NCBI GenBank assembly: GCA_012934845.2
Contig: WNNJ02000213.1
Span: forward strand, 1-64,000
DNA length: 64,000 bases
DNA from: Pomphorhynchus laevis
Lineage: Eukaryota > Acanthocephala > Palaeacanthocephala > Echinorhynchida > Pomphorhynchidae
Reading direction: 5' to 3'
Both the position numbers and the translations under genes were made by a program. This document shows positions 1-11,505 of this stretch, in pieces. The stretch's first letter is position 1; each line of letters begins with the position of its first letter. Under the pieces are notes generated by a model. The model did not search any database. It was not told where the DNA came from and worked only from the letters and a program-made list of their open reading frames with translations.

Positions 1-560
1 AATATTAATAATATTAATATTAATAATATTAATATTAGTCTTTTAATTAAAATAAGCATATAACAATTAACATATAACATGTAACATAAAAACATATAAC
101 AATTTTACGCATAATGATTCATGAAAGATCTTTGACTTGTAATTGCCTTTACTGTTCTGAATGTTGTCAATCACTTTTTCACGTCTTTACATGTGTATAC
201 TTATCGAAATTATCACTCAGTAATATTGACCGTTAGCATGTCCATAACCTAAATTTGATTATGGTGATTTGATATTCATCAATAAACTATTTTGAATGTT
301 TATTGCAGTATTTTCTATCCAATTTATTTCCAATTTATTTGCAAATCTGTTTGTCCTTGTTTGTTTGACCCAAGCTGAAAGGTATAGTGGTCTTAATAAA
401 TCTCAACATTATTATTAATTAATAATAATATTAATATTATTATTAATATTATTAATAATATTATTAATATTACTAATATTAATACTATTAATATTAGTCT
501 TTTAATATATAGCATATAACATATAAACATATAACAATTTTACCTACACATTCAAAAAAG
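1..560. repeat. AT-only simple repeats and a direct duplication
   Basis: Runs of AAT/ATT triplets occupy 1-40 and 410-490. A block containing TTAATATTAGTCTTTTAA and a string of CATATAACA words occurs at about 33-113 and again at 485-545, so the simple repeat and its right flank were duplicated. No coding potential is seen. One weak minus-strand open stretch near 220-260 is too short to call. Confidence 0.6.
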
Positions 561-712
561 CGGTATTTGCCTTTATTTTTCCAATTAAAAATATTAAAAT
601 AATAAATTTAATTTTAATATTTTAAAAATATCGAAATGATAAAAAAAATTTCTGATATTGTGGCTGGTAGTTTAGATTTCAATAAATAGCATTAATGTTT
701 TAAATTATAACT

Positions 713-1010
713 TTGATATTTCTTCTGATTGTGGCAGGACATTATATTCACAGATATTGTTTTTAATCTTGAAACAACAGGACGCTACTAATCAACCTGG
801 GCTCTACTAATCAGTATGGGTGGGTCTCATCAGCTGCTGACCCATACCTACAATTCACGTTTCGACCCTTTATTATCTGCTTACTCCGTACACTGATGCT
901 GATTGGATTTGAACTAAGGACGTCTGTATCGCGCTTTCACAGTTACATCCACTAGGCTGGCTGCTCCAGTGGTGTAGATATACAATTCTGTATTTTACTT
1001 TTGGTAGGGG
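713..1010 (-). mobile_element. SINE-A copy (tRNA-derived), minus orientation
   Basis: Read on the minus strand this has a tRNA-like head with an A-box-like TAGCCTAGTGG (minus-strand TAGTGGATGTAAC follows it) and a B-box-like GTTCAAATCC, followed by a conserved body containing GGGTCGAAAC, CAGCAGCTGATGAGACCC and AGTAGCGTCCTG, then a tail near AATCAGAAGAA. The same unit recurs at 1105, 1476, 37089 and 43772. The pol III box arrangement is what defines tRNA-derived SINEs. This copy carries a partly duplicated CTACTAATCAG stretch near 786-815. Confidence 0.75.
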
Positions 1011-1104
1011 ATCGTATTCTAACGATCTATTAGAAACCTACCCGATGTGTGTGATCCGCTAGCCGGATCCCTGTTTTTCATGCTGCCACTTGCAATGAAT
1101 GTTT

Positions 1105-1376
1105 TTAATTGTACTTGATTGCATCTTTTAGTTGAAATTCTTCTGATTGCGGAAATGCTGAAATTTCTTTCTGGTTGTGACACAATATTATCCTCACAGG
1201 TATTGTTCCTATTATTGATGCAGTAGGACGCTACTAATCAGCTTGGGCGGTCTCATCATTGTCTGACCCATACCTACGTTTCACGTTTCGACCCTTATTA
1301 TCTGCTCACTCCGTGCACTTGTGCTGATCGAATTCGAACTCATTAATTTTGGTAGGGATCGTATTCTCACGATTTA
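1105..1376 (-). mobile_element. SINE-A copy, minus orientation, 5' part degraded
   Basis: Same body as the copy at 713 (minus-strand GGTATGGGTCAGACAATGATGAGACC and AGTAGCGTCCTACTG, split here for length). The B-box region is decayed and the A-box region is missing. The terminal AATCAAGTACAATTAA-type tail at about 1105-1125 matches the ends of other copies and marks the 3' boundary. Confidence 0.65.
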
Positions 1377-1475
1377 TAAGATAATAAATGATAATATTAT
1401 ATTATAAATATTATAATATATATTATATTATAAATATTATAAGATAATATTTATCTATTCAATAATAATATACAG

Positions 1476-1817
1476 AAATGTATATCTACACCACTGAATC
1501 AGCTAGCCTATTGGATGTTACGTTGGAACCGCGATACGAATCCGATCAGCACGAGATAAATGATAAAAATAATATACTACTAAATATAATATACAAAATG
1601 TATATCTACACCACTGGAGCAGCAGCCTAGTGACTGTAACTGTGAAAGCGCGATACAGACGTTCTGAGTTCGAATCCGATCAGCACCAGTTTACGGAGTC
1701 AGCTATATGCTGATTAGTAGCGTCCTGATGTATCAAAAATAGGATCAATACCTCTGAGGATAATATCGTGGTACAATCAGAAGAATTTCAGCTCAAAGTT
1801 GCAATCAAGTTAAACTT
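1476..1817 (+). mobile_element. SINE-A, plus orientation, with two tRNA-like heads
   Basis: Two heads occur in tandem, each starting TATATCTACACCACTG: a truncated one at 1476-1556 and a fuller one at 1582-1675 with A-box-like AGCAGCCTAGTG and B-box GAGTTCGAATCCGATC. The second head runs into a shortened body (CTGATTAGTAGCGTCCTG, then GAGGATAATATCGTG) and ends at CAATCAAGTTAA. The central GGGTCGAAAC/CTGATGAGACC part is deleted in this copy. Confidence 0.7.
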
Positions 1818-2689
1818 TGATATTTCATTAATTCAGTATCAAAAGTACATTTGCTTAGCATCCATAGTCATATAACATCAGAGCATTATAACACTAATGA
1901 TATATGGTAACCGTTTTAATTTATAAACATAAATTTTGTCGTTATTTTATTGACATTATAAATTGACTGTACAATCATTTATGAATATTTACAACTAGAG
2001 GCAAGTGAAAAAGATTATTTAAAAATTACAGAAATTGTACAACCTGGATTATTATATTGTTAAATATAATATTAGAACAAGGTCTAATGACGTTTTAAAT
2101 AAACTTTTCCAAACTCTCCTAATTGTAAATAAAAAATTAACAATTACATTTTAAATTTAATTTTCTTTTTAATTAAAAATGCAATTTTCTTTTTTTATTA
2201 ATTGGCCCGCTGGGATTCAGTCGATTAAGTATTAATATGGCACCTATTGCCAATTAGCCTCTTCGTTGAGCGTCCCAGTTATTTTACAGACTATCTTTTT
2301 CAGTGACAGTCCTTTTATAGACTATCTCAGATCCCTCCGATGATTCCAACGGCGGATTAGACAATGGACAAAAACGCTGAAGAGAGTCTCGGAGGTCTGT
2401 TTCATTGCAGTAGCGATGTTGGATTATCAAAGGATATTGGGAAAAAAATCACTCGATGATCCAAACAAAATCACTCGATGGACAATGGACGAAAAGGCGG
2501 AAAAGAGTCTCCGAGACCTATCTATGAAAATGACAAGAAAGAAATTTTTTTAATATAAATCAAATGCAAAGAACTTATCCGGTCAATGGTCAATTCACCA
2601 CTGACCGGATAAGTTTTCATTGTCGGGTGCCTTGTGACATGTCTGTTTTATACGGAGACAGCGAAATAGATATTAAAATCCGAAGCGGA
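1818..2689. other. AT-rich spacer leading into LINE-A 5' region
   Basis: 1818-2190 is AT-rich with no supported feature. From about 2200 base composition becomes mixed, with two near-repeats of GGACAATGGACGAAAA (2353 and 2485) and words such as GAGAGTCTCGGAGGTC. This looks like the untranslated leader of the LINE that follows, but no protein match is visible. Confidence 0.35.
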
Positions 2690-4860
2690 CTAGTCTTCAT
2701 GTAGGAACGTGGAATGTTATCTCGCTGGCGGATAAGTAACCAGAATTAGTTTAAGAGATGGTTCGCTTCGGTCGTGAAATAGTCGGAATGACTTCTCTTC
2801 ACTATTCTTGAACTGAAACTAAACTTTTGGATCAAGTTAGACCTTGAACTATTCGGGAGTTCATTCAACGGAAAGCGATGACAGGCGAGTTCAGGGATAC
2901 TTACAAGTCACCGGTTGTCGTTAGTGATAGAGAGTTTTAAGCCAGTGAACGAGATAATGTGTCTCTGAGACTTTTAGTCAAAGAGGGAAAGGAGATAACT
3001 GTTGTATATGTGCGTATGCTCCCAACATTATATCGGAATACGCAGCCTTCGTGAAAGATCTTCAGGCTCTGCTGAAGATCTCCAACAGGTATTCATGTGG
3101 GAGATTCCCTCGTTCTATTAGGTGAATTCAATGATCATGTTGGTAGCGACAGTAGCACTTGGAAGGGAGTGTTGGGGAAGGATGGACTCTCCGATCTGAA
3201 TGCGAGTGATGTTGAATTATTGCACTTTTGATCTCGTAATAATTTGTGCGTAACCAAAGTGAAAAGCGAGGGGCTGAGCTGTAAACCGGTCACTACCTTG
3301 TAGTTAGTAAACTTCGATGACAGGATCGGATGCTAGACAAGCCTGGTAAACCCAAACGTTGGGTGAGGGCGTGCTGGAAGCGTATAGCAGATGTTTCTGT
3401 CAAATAGCATTTTTCTGGTTACATCCTTGAGGACTTCTCTCGGTTGCCAGAAGAGGTGAAGATCATTCATCAGGAATGGACGATGTTTATATCCTTGCTT
3501 GCCAAAGCAACTGTGAAAAGTTGTGGTTCGAAGGCCTTAGATTCTTTTCGCGTAGGAAATACTCGAACTGCTTGGTGGACACCAACAGTTGGAGATTTTG
3601 TCCAACAGAAGAAACTGGCTTATAAGGCAACTTTGCCAGATAAATCAGTGAAAGCTGTAGACAAGTACTGAAGGGAAAAGAGAGCTTCAGCTCGAGCAGT
3701 TACCGAAACGAAGAAGGCGGCTTGGTAGAGGTTTGAGAGTACTTGAGAAGGCGTTCGACCGAGTTCCGCGAAAGATGTTGTGGAAGGTACTTAGGGAGGA
3801 TGGAGTGCCACATAACCTTCGGGTAGATGTGGCTTCTCTGTATGAACAAAGTATGCTTTGTGTTCGTGTTCTAGGTAGGAAGTATGAAACATTTCCAGTA
3901 GACGTTGGGCTTCGTTAGGGTTGCCCTTTGTCTCCATGCTTGTTCCTTGTTTACATGGACCAAATTACTAGACGGGTTGCTCTGTCTGATGTCGGTCTTC
4001 AGTTCAGTTCCATCAGGGTACCGTCTTTGATTTTTGCATATGTTGTTTTGGCTTCTTGTCCTGAGAAGTTACAATGCTTACTAGATCGATTTACGATGGA
4101 ATGCTAATCAGCAGGGATGTTGGTTAGTACGTCGAAGACGGTCTCTATTTTCGTCTCCGATTCAGGTGTCAATGTCAACCCAAATTTGGGAAAAGGTTCT
4201 TCCTGATGTGGATAACTTCAAGTATCTTGTAGTATTGTTAACAAGGGACGGCAGGAACACCAGGGAGATTGATAAGCAGATCTGTTTAGCTAGCGAAGCA
4301 ATTCGTTTTTTTATATAGTCTATCGTGGTGAAGCGGGAGTTGAGTATTTAGGTGAAGCTTTCGGTTTATTGTGCAATATTCGTTCTTATATTAACCTTTT
4401 GGTCATGAGCTTTGAGTTATGACCGAAAGGATAATATCTCGGATACAGGCGACTGAAATGAGGTTTCTTCGCGGTGTGACCGGTCTTAACCTTAGAGATA
4501 AGGTTAGAAATTCGGTCATCCGGTATGGAATCGAAGTAAAGTCGCTGCTTCTACACATCGAAGAAAGTCAGTTGAGGTTGCTAGGACACGTTTTGAGGAT
4601 TCTAGGCATCGCCTTCCTCAGATGGTTTTCCTGGCCGGACTTTCTGAAAAGAGACATCGAGGTATACTCGATACCGGTGGAGAGATCAAATCTCGAAACT
4701 GCCCGAATACCGCCTTAGGCTATCTGAAAGAGAACTCTGATATGTTGTTCAGGATCGTGATGTCTAGAGTAGTTTGGCTCGTGGACTGCCTCCACTATCC
4801 GACACCCGGACCAGTGATCGACTGGAACAAATTTGTGTATTATTACTAATTTTTTCTTGT
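2690..4860 (+). mobile_element. LINE-A: RTE/Rex-like non-LTR retrotransposon, decayed
   Basis: Fragments appear in the order of an endonuclease-RT polyprotein. They are TWNVISLA-like at about 2710, an endonuclease region to 3330, WWTPTVGDFVQQKK (3570-3615), the RT segment EKAFDRVPRKMLW (3745-3785), GVGLRQGCPLSP-like text at 3900-3940, and the C-terminal IQATEMRFLRGVTGLNLRDK (from 4446), ending GPVIDWNKF. This matches the family widely seen in fish and invertebrates as RTE/Rex-type LINEs. The RT active site, normally FADDVVLL, reads FAYVVLA, and stops and frame changes break the frame throughout, so it is dead. The segment between the endonuclease and WWTP is also shortened. Confidence 0.8.
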
Positions 4861-6524
4861 CAAGAAACTTTAGTTGTCTTTTTTCTTTTTAATTATTTTT
4901 TAATTTAATTAAAAGATGTCTTTTTAATTTTTTATTTAATTTTTTAATGTTTTCACTTTACATTTTTTGTTTATTTATTCTAGTTATAATGATATTCATA
5001 TTATAATGTTATATATTTGTCAAATATAAGTGTCAATACTAAATTTCAAGAACAAAAATAAATTGCTATACAATTTTCTATGAGTGTTTAGGTTATGTCG
5101 TATTAATGTTAATTTGTTAGTAGATAGTGTGTTGGCCGTCCTGTGTTCTCGGTTGTCGTAATTTTTCCAAATTCTTATGAACATGGTCGTACATGCATAT
5201 CTAAATAATTGATGAAAATAGATTAAGATTAGATCAAGCCATATAATCTACTGTATATAAAAGAAATATTTAAAATTATGATTGAATAATTTAAAAATCA
5301 AAGTTTACAAACAAAATTACAGAAATTGCAGAAATTGTTGATAGCACTTATTGCTGATACTTAAATTATGATAATTAAATATTAATTGGTATATTTTATA
5401 TAATTAATTATTATAAATATATTAATTATTTAAATATTGTCAGACCAACTTTATAATAATGTGAAATTCTTTACTGCCTAATAAATGCTAGAAAATATTA
5501 ATAACAATTTATTAAATATAAACTATTAATTAACTTGAAATAATAAATTGATATTTATAATTTTATTAGATTAGATCACATAAGTTTGCGCGTGTTCAAT
5601 AAAGCAAACGTTAGTTTCATAACCAGCATTGTCTAATAGATATAAAGTCTTTGTGGTTACAAATCAACATTGATTATTATGAATTATTTGAAATTTTTAG
5701 ATGTCAAATAATAGATTTATTAATAAATCTATTATTTATTATTCATAAATAATAGATTTATGTATAGATTTTAATAAACGCAATAGAGCAATAAATTTAA
5801 TCAAGTTTATATTAATTATAAATAATATAATATATAATTATTACAATTATATTATATTAATTATAATAAATTATTATAAAATTATTATTAAATTATTATA
5901 TTATAATTATACAATTATAATATATTGATTATATTAATTATACAAGTTTATATATTATATTAATATATAAATTCTTTATTGCTATTTATATCACAAATCA
6001 AGTGTGATATAGTTGTGGTATAGCAAGAAAATAACGCAGTAAAGTTTGATCTGATATATGAAGTATGTTTCGTAAATTTACTTCATGTTTTTTTATATCG
6101 ATACAATCGCATCCTATCTAAGGAATTACAAATTCTGTTTTGCTCATATTTTAAGATTGAAAAGCGATTATTAGGAAAACCATATTATAAAAGATGAGAG
6201 TTTAGAATGAACTGAATTTAGTCAAAGGTCAAAAACGGTAATTATATATAGTCTTGTGTAATATGCAGAAATTTGTTTACTCAGAACAAATACAATTGGG
6301 TGCAGTAATCGTCTTTATGGAATAGTAAATGGTGTATTTAGTGCTCATTTACGCTAAAGTGAATGTGCCATTTGAATGGATTATATTATAATCCATTTAT
6401 TATTTTTAATTAATTATTTATCGTATATCAGGTAACTATTATCTTTATCTCGTCAAACTAATTGATGAGATAATAAATTAGTTCATTAAATTAATAATTA
6501 AAAATTATTATTAAATTAATTACA
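4861..6524. other. AT-rich spacer
   Basis: Mostly A/T with local palindromes of TAATTATA words near 5800-5960. A minus-strand open frame of about 56 codons (about 5022-5189, beginning MFIRIWKNYDN) has a mildly protein-like composition but no clear splice sites or recognised family, so I do not call it. Nothing else is supported. Confidence 0.3.
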
Positions 6525-7345
6525 AGGCGAGGAAACGAATATTTATTTGATTACAAAAATCCAATATTTCGACGGCACTACGGCACGTCATCTTCAGGGT
6601 CTAGAAATAAAACACATTAGTAAAAGGAATTAGAAAGTGCAAAAAACGCCCTACTGATTGTTCATCCATTGTCTATCTGTACTGATGGATTGCAAACATA
6701 AGGCACATTTAATGTGTGCCTATCTCGGTCTATGTAGAGATGGCATATTTCCCTTCACTCATTCACTACCTAGGCTATCCAGTATGTTTAAACTAAAACC
6801 AGAATTTGAATCGGCCGGTGTTATCTACAATTTTCCATGCCTCCAGTGTAAGAAAATATGTGGGCTAAACAGGAAGACCGTTAGCTATCCGTGTCAAAGA
6901 ACACTCATATATAATGAAGAGAGCATTACACGGACAGTATACATCCTCTTGTGCCATTTCTCATCATATAGGTGTTAATAACCACTTAATGGACATTAAA
7001 CTTATTACACCACTGAGGAAAGAAACTAACAAAACAAAGCGTAAAATTATCGAAGCTGTTTCTTGAGACCTTTAAAGATTACATAGTCCCTAACAATACA
7101 TTACATTAAAGCTTAGTTTAAACTTAGTTGCTAGAAATTTGCGTTTGCCACTATCAGTACAGCTGGACAATGGATGAACAATCAGTAGGGCGTATTTTAG
7201 CTTTTTTTTGCACTTTATAATTCCTTATACCAATGTGTTTTATTTCTAGACTCTGAAGATGACGTGCCGTAGTGCCGTCGAAATATTGGATTTTTGTAAT
7301 CAAATAAATATTCATGTTTTCTCGCCTTTTTGTAATAATTTGGAT
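6525..7345. mobile_element. PLE-2 endonuclease fragment between long inverted repeats
   Basis: The inverted repeats lie at about 6541-6674 and 7166-7306 (CAATATTTCGACGGCACTACG on one side; its complement on the other, with about 130 bp matching). Between them, plus-strand reading gives a GIY-YIG nuclease segment: GVIYNFPCLQCKKI at about 6817-6858 with an EH-type motif further on, as found at the C-terminus of Penelope/Poseidon-type PLEs. Such elements often end in complex terminal repeats of both orientations, which fits. The element is a broken fossil. Confidence 0.65.
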
Positions 7346-7371
7346 TAGAAATGAATTTTCTATGTTATCAA

Positions 7372-7615
7372 ACAACGATTTGGCGACGTTGTTCACCAAG
7401 ATTTGATACATGCGGAAAGGACCGAAACCAGAGCACTACGAATTGACATATCAATCCAGTTTTTGAAGGAATGTTTGAGACTGCAAATAACGCTTAATTG
7501 TGACCTCATCACTACCGGTATTCGACAATTTAAAGATTATCCTTTACAAACCAAATTTCAAAAGCAACTTATCAAATTCGCAATTAGAAATGAATTTTCT
7601 CTATTAAATTAATAA
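7372..7615 (+). mobile_element. Possible PLE-2 N-terminal segment
   Basis: An open frame reading IHAERTETRALRIDISIQF then QFKDYPLQTKFQKQL lies directly after the right inverted repeat of the PLE-2 fragment. From memory this resembles the short N-terminal region that precedes the RT in Penelope/Poseidon-type PLEs. The words AGAAATGAATTTTCT occur both at about 7350 and 7586, so the ends of this piece are themselves repeated. No RT follows; the segment is a remnant. Confidence 0.4.
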
Positions 7616-7888
7616 TAAATTAATTTATTATTTATCCTAAATTTTACGATCGAGCAATTAATGATGCTTCTATCAGCCCGATACACAGGTATCGGCTGAT
7701 ATTCAGTATTTATACATTTATCCGGCATGTTGCTTATATATCACAAATATTACAAATTCCTATTGTATCGAGACATTGAAATAAAATTCACTTAATATAA
7801 TGACAGTGTACATTGTAACTATGCATTAAATGTATATGTCAATAAATATAAAAAACAAGTTATTCTTGCCCAAGTTAACAAGTGCATT

Positions 7889-8007
7889 CTACGAATCGAA
7901 CATGAATATTTGAGTATTGCTTGTAGTTAATGAAAACTCTTCATTGTTATCACATACAATTCGATTCTTTAAGGTCATGCAAGAACCAATTGTCTTATTT
8001 ACTATAT
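7889..8007 (-). CDS. Candidate 3'-terminal exon, unrecognised
   Basis: On the minus strand an acceptor (TATATATTTAACAG) at 8008 precedes 119 nt that stay open in one frame (2 leading bases plus 38 codons) and end at TAG. The peptide includes VNKTIGSCMTLKN and NNEEFSLTTSNTQ. No family is recognised. It lies downstream of the PA28 gene on the same strand, but its entry phase (needs a phase-1 donor) does not match the PA28 exon that ends in phase 0, so it would need another exon between them or belong to another gene. Confidence 0.25.
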
Positions 8008-8519
8008 CTGTTAAATATATAGCACGATCGTAAAATAATTACTTATTTCTGGCTTTCTAAAACTTCAATGACAACGTCAATTAAAATATCGAAAGAACAG
8101 TGTTTTTAATAGGAATTTTAAGATTCTTTTATATCAGTAATAAAATATATAATCTGTTATCGTAATTTTGTGTTAGTTGAAAAAATTTAAATAATCGCAT
8201 ATTCAATTTAAATTTGAATTGTTTAAATAAAAACTTAATTATTGTTATCTGACAGAATTATTTCACATTTTTTTATTATTTATTCGTATCAGTTTAAAAT
8301 TTATGTTAATTGTTTAAATAAATAAAAATAATAAATAAAATTAAAAAAATATATTTTATTTTTAAATGCAATTTATAAATAAAAAAGCTCCAAATGTAAG
8401 TCCCATAGCGAGCAAAGGCGTTTCCATCCTCCAGAAAAGATTAAATAATAATAACATAATATAAAAAATAGAACTGATTCTCAGTTTAAAATTTATTAAT
8501 TATTAATTTATTATTTGTT

Positions 8520-8540
8520 TTAACCGAAACTTAAATCCGC
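8520..8540 (-). CDS. PA28-gamma: possible terminal micro-exon after a 52-nt intron
   Basis: After the GTAAGT donor of the PA28 exon ending at 8593, the minus strand reads an acceptor ATCATTTGCAG 52 nt later. Phase-0 continuation gives A-D-L-S-F-G-stop, with AATAAA-type words shortly downstream. It is the only clean acceptor I see that is close and in phase. The residues do not resemble the usual PSME3 tail, which continues about 25 residues beyond this point with a TLHD-like start. So either the tail was replaced in this lineage or the true last exon lies elsewhere. Confidence 0.35.
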   Translation of the reverse strand, partial: ADLSFG

Positions 8541-8592
8541 CTGCAAATGATATTAAAATTATTAAAGTATATCGTTGAGTAAAATAACTTAC

Positions 8593-8871
8593 ATAGATGT
8601 CGCGTACTTGCATCATGAAATATTTCAGAAGATTGAATTGGCGGTCGTCATATTTTTTGACAGTAGTTTTATAATCTTCTACGCTTGGATATTTGAATAC
8701 GCTTTTCATAATGTTCGCTCGAGAAAAATAGTATCCATAAATATGATCAAAATATTCCAGTAGACAACTTTCATAATTACGTAAATCTGCTAGAAAGGCT
8801 TCTTGAATGGCTACACCAAAATTATTTCCATCCTGAACAGATGGAATCATAATATTTATCCACATTTTTAC
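8593..8871 (-). CDS. PSME3: Proteasome activator PA28-gamma (REG), C-terminal domain exon
   Basis: The exon is 279 nt (93 codons, phase 0 at both ends), with acceptor ...CAAATTTAG at 8872 and donor GTAAGT at 8592. It reads VKMWINIMIPSVQDGNNFG then AIQEAFLADLRNYES and FKYPSVEDYKTTV. This matches the PSME3 family in order: VKMW, the IP..EDGNNFG activation-loop region, IQEE..AELR, the SRYY-type motif (here GYYFSRA) and KYPHVEDYRR. PA28-gamma forms a heptameric ring in the nucleus that caps the 20S proteasome and opens its gate independently of ATP and ubiquitin; the activation loop in this exon is the part that touches the proteasome. It joins in phase to the exon at 10124-10282. The conserved acidic and asparagine residues of the loop are kept, so the gene looks functional. 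Confidence 0.9.
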
Positions 8872-9235
8872 CTAAATTTGGCAATACATAAATTTGAAAA
8901 TGAAACAGACATCTAAGTGTTCAAAGCAAAAATATTTCCTTTTATTATTCATTAGTAATTGAAATGTGATCTGAGTTAGGATTGAGATGTGATGAATTTT
9001 TTTGTACTAAATCACTTAATTCATTTCAAGTTGTTATTTGCAAATAAATTCAAATTATAGACTTTTTATTTTTTTTTATTAATTTGTTTTTTTTTGTGAA
9101 CGGTCAAAACAGCCTTAATAAGGCTGTGACCTTATTAGTATATAGTAGTAATAATATCGTAAGTTCTATAACATATACAATTAAGGTTCCCGCTAATGGG
9201 CCTTTCGATTCAAAATTAAAAATTTTTAATAATAG

Positions 9236-9703
9236 TCAATCGAAGTCATTGCAAACAATCGTTCCTGGATTGTTTCCGGTGCGATCATCTGCCATTTGAT
9301 ATTGTGGTGTCATCCTTGTGGATCTCACGCACATCGATACACATTTTGCTAGTGTAAGTGATATATGTGTTCGCAATGCTCTTATGCAATCACTGTAAGG
9401 CAGTGTTCTTCGCTCAGCAACTTTTGTGGACATCCAGCGCATTACCTTATCAGCTTCTGGTGCCATTACACCGGTAGCGGAGAAGACCATCGGAAAGAAA
9501 GCGGATCGTTCGATTTCGTTACTACGTTCAGCGTATTTTGCAATTTTCCGTTGTTCGTGGTAGACATTGCATACTCGGGGTGTTCTGTTGGAATATAAAG
9601 GTGTCAGTGTGTTGTATATACAAATGTTAAAAAAGGACCGCATCATTTCCCGCCTTATAAACCCCGGCAAACAATATCTGATCTTGCCTGATTGCCAGTA
9701 CAC
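9236..9703 (-). mobile_element. C-terminal segment of an unidentified retroelement protein (fossil)
   Basis: A 155-codon minus-strand frame contains AERSNEIERSAFFPMVFSA, TGVMAPEADKVMRW and SLTLAKCVSMCVRSTR. From memory, this pattern (EVEHG..TPLVFS.TGGM.PEA, then an RLSF..L..A..CIRG block) is a recurrent tail of reverse-transcriptase elements in cnidarian and other invertebrate genomes. I cannot name the family with confidence. The flanks (9704-9960) contain short CCGGGGTACAGG-type repeats. It sits in an intron of the PA28 gene and is a relic. Confidence 0.45.
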
Positions 9704-10123
9704 GTCGTTGATCTCTCAAATACGTGGTTTCGGGATACATGTTAAAGATTAACCTGTATCCGGGGTACAGGTTTTACCCAGGGTACAGGTTTCGGGTTAC
9801 ATGCTATAGATTAAAATATTAATTTGTTGTAAAATTAATAAAAGCGGCTTTCCTCAGGCAGCGATTAAGCGTAGCGGTTCAGCGAGGCAATGCTGCTTGT
9901 ATACTTGAGTGCCTAAACGATCAATCGGCTACGGATTTTTTTGAAGGGAAACTAAATTTTTAATGGCATTGCACTTCTAATAGATTTTTGTTTTTTTATC
10001 TAATATATTTTTAATAAAATAATTTTAATTTCTAAGCGTATACATTTAATGATAGATGGAAGCATTTATTCAGCTTGATTATTAAGTTTTTAAGTTTCTA
10101 AAAGCTTTACAATTATAACTTAC

Positions 10124-10282
10124 AACAGAAATATCTTCAAGCAGCTTGACCATGTAAGTTCTAAGGTGCTCTTCAATGTCGATAATATGATCGTTGTCTA
10201 TAACAGTTGTATAACCATTGTCCGTTGAATCTTTGTTTTTTTCAATGCATCCTTCGTCACAGTTCTTCTTATGGTCTGTATT
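10124..10282 (-). CDS. PSME3: PA28-gamma (REG) middle exon, linker and start of helix
   Basis: The exon is 159 nt (53 codons) with acceptor ...TTGCTAAATAAG and donor GTAAGT at 10123; both ends are phase 0. It reads NTDHKKNCDEGCIEKNKD, then GYTTVIDNDHIIDIEEHL and MVKLLEDISV. The human counterpart region is the homolog-specific linker (charged, Cys-containing) followed by the helix that ends LLIEKCNT and joins VKMW. Here LLEDISV joins VKMW in the next exon exactly at that point. The linker is poorly conserved in the family, as expected. An alternative acceptor seven bases further in (ATACAG) would change phase and is less likely. Confidence 0.75.
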
Positions 10283-10829
10283 CTTATTTAGCAACGGTGA
10301 AAATTAAAATGATTTTAATTGAATTTGAATAATAAATTAAATAATAATATTATAAATAATAATTAATAATTAAATAATAATTAATAATAATAATTAAATA
10401 ATTAATGATTTTAATTTATTTAAATAATTAAATTAAAGACATTAAATAAGATACTATTAAATGTTGTTAAAATTAAATAATTTAATATATACATAAATAT
10501 ATACAAAAAAATATATACAAAAAATATATATAAATATTATTCAAATAATATTTATTAATATTGTTATTTAAATTTATTATTTAAATAACTTTGCAAATAA
10601 CCTTAAATACCATAAGCATGCATTTTGAATATTATGCGGTAGTTTACAAATAACGGAAAGTTTTACTTTCGACGTTTCGGTCATTAAAAATACAATCGAC
10701 TTATACATCATGACAGTTTAAAGCTGGTTGTTGACATGAGCTTGTGATCGCAATTGTTTTGAACATTTTACGATAACAGTCGAAATTTAATGTTAGCTGT
10801 AAACTCTTTCAAAATATTACTGAATATTA

Positions 10830-11505
10830 TTATGACCAATGCCTGTTTGCGAAGAACTAGCATTACACTAATTGATACGAAATTATATTAAAAATAGAAT
10901 TAACAAACAGCTAGTTAGTTTGATAAAGAAGCAATAGTTTCAGCAGAAGAGTCTCTCTATTAATAGTATCGAAAGCTATAGAAAAGTCGACAAATAGTCC
11001 ATGCGCGTGTCTATACTTTTATATAGTGTTTAGGACGACGCTCCTAACTGAAGCCCGAGCTTTTAGAGTGGATATATCCGGATGAAAATCATATCGCTCA
11101 TTTGATAAGATTAGCTCCGCAAATTTGGACAGTCGGGAAGTCAAGTGTCTTTTAGAATTTAAATGTATGATTCATCATGCCAATCCATTTAACGAAATTG
11201 GGTCGTTTACATCGCGGCGCCCTTTATATAGCATTTTTTATATAGAATGCTTCCAATAAAATGGAGGCTGACTACCCTTGAATATCGAGTTAAAAAACTA
11301 GCACCAACAATAACCGAGTGTCAAAGAACGATTTTAGATGCTTCACATATAGTTTATCATTCCCACTAGATTTGTTAATCTGCATGCTGGTTAGCATTAT
11401 TTCAAGTTCATCAATGTTAAATGATTTATCAGTCCCAATAGCTTTGTTATTATTCATGCTGGTTAGCATTATTTTAAGTTTATCAATTAGTGAAACTAGC
11501 ATTAC
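10830..11505 (-). mobile_element. LINE RT fragment (APE-type, family unresolved)
   Basis: Minus-strand fragments read ELEIMLTSMQINKSSGNDKL (the pre-finger 'NKAPG.D' motif of LINE RTs), then further down SKFAELILSNERYDFHPDIS and GLFVDFSIAFDTINRE (the RT-A-like D..AFDT motif). Frame is lost several times. The N-terminal part carries an internal duplication: KLKIMLTSMNNNKAIGTDK is repeated as ELEIMLTSMQINKSSGNDK. It sits in a PA28 intron. Confidence 0.65.

Noticed and set aside
5022-5189. Minus-strand frame with FIRIWKNYDNREH as an EF-hand exon
   Set aside because: The loop lacks the acidic pattern of a calcium-binding EF-hand and no splice sites frame it.
8045-8100. Minus-strand stretch ILIDVVIEVLESQK-stop
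   Set aside because: Protein-like but no acceptor precedes it in a usable position.
8383-8455. Minus-strand 31-codon frame (METPLLAMGLTFGAFLF) as last exon of PA28
   Set aside because: It does not resemble the PSME3 tail, the AG before it has no pyrimidine tract, and the same DNA is open in a second frame.
9365-9598. Plus-strand frame MCSQCSYAITVRQ
   Set aside because: Shadow of the minus-strand retroelement frame at 9236-9703.
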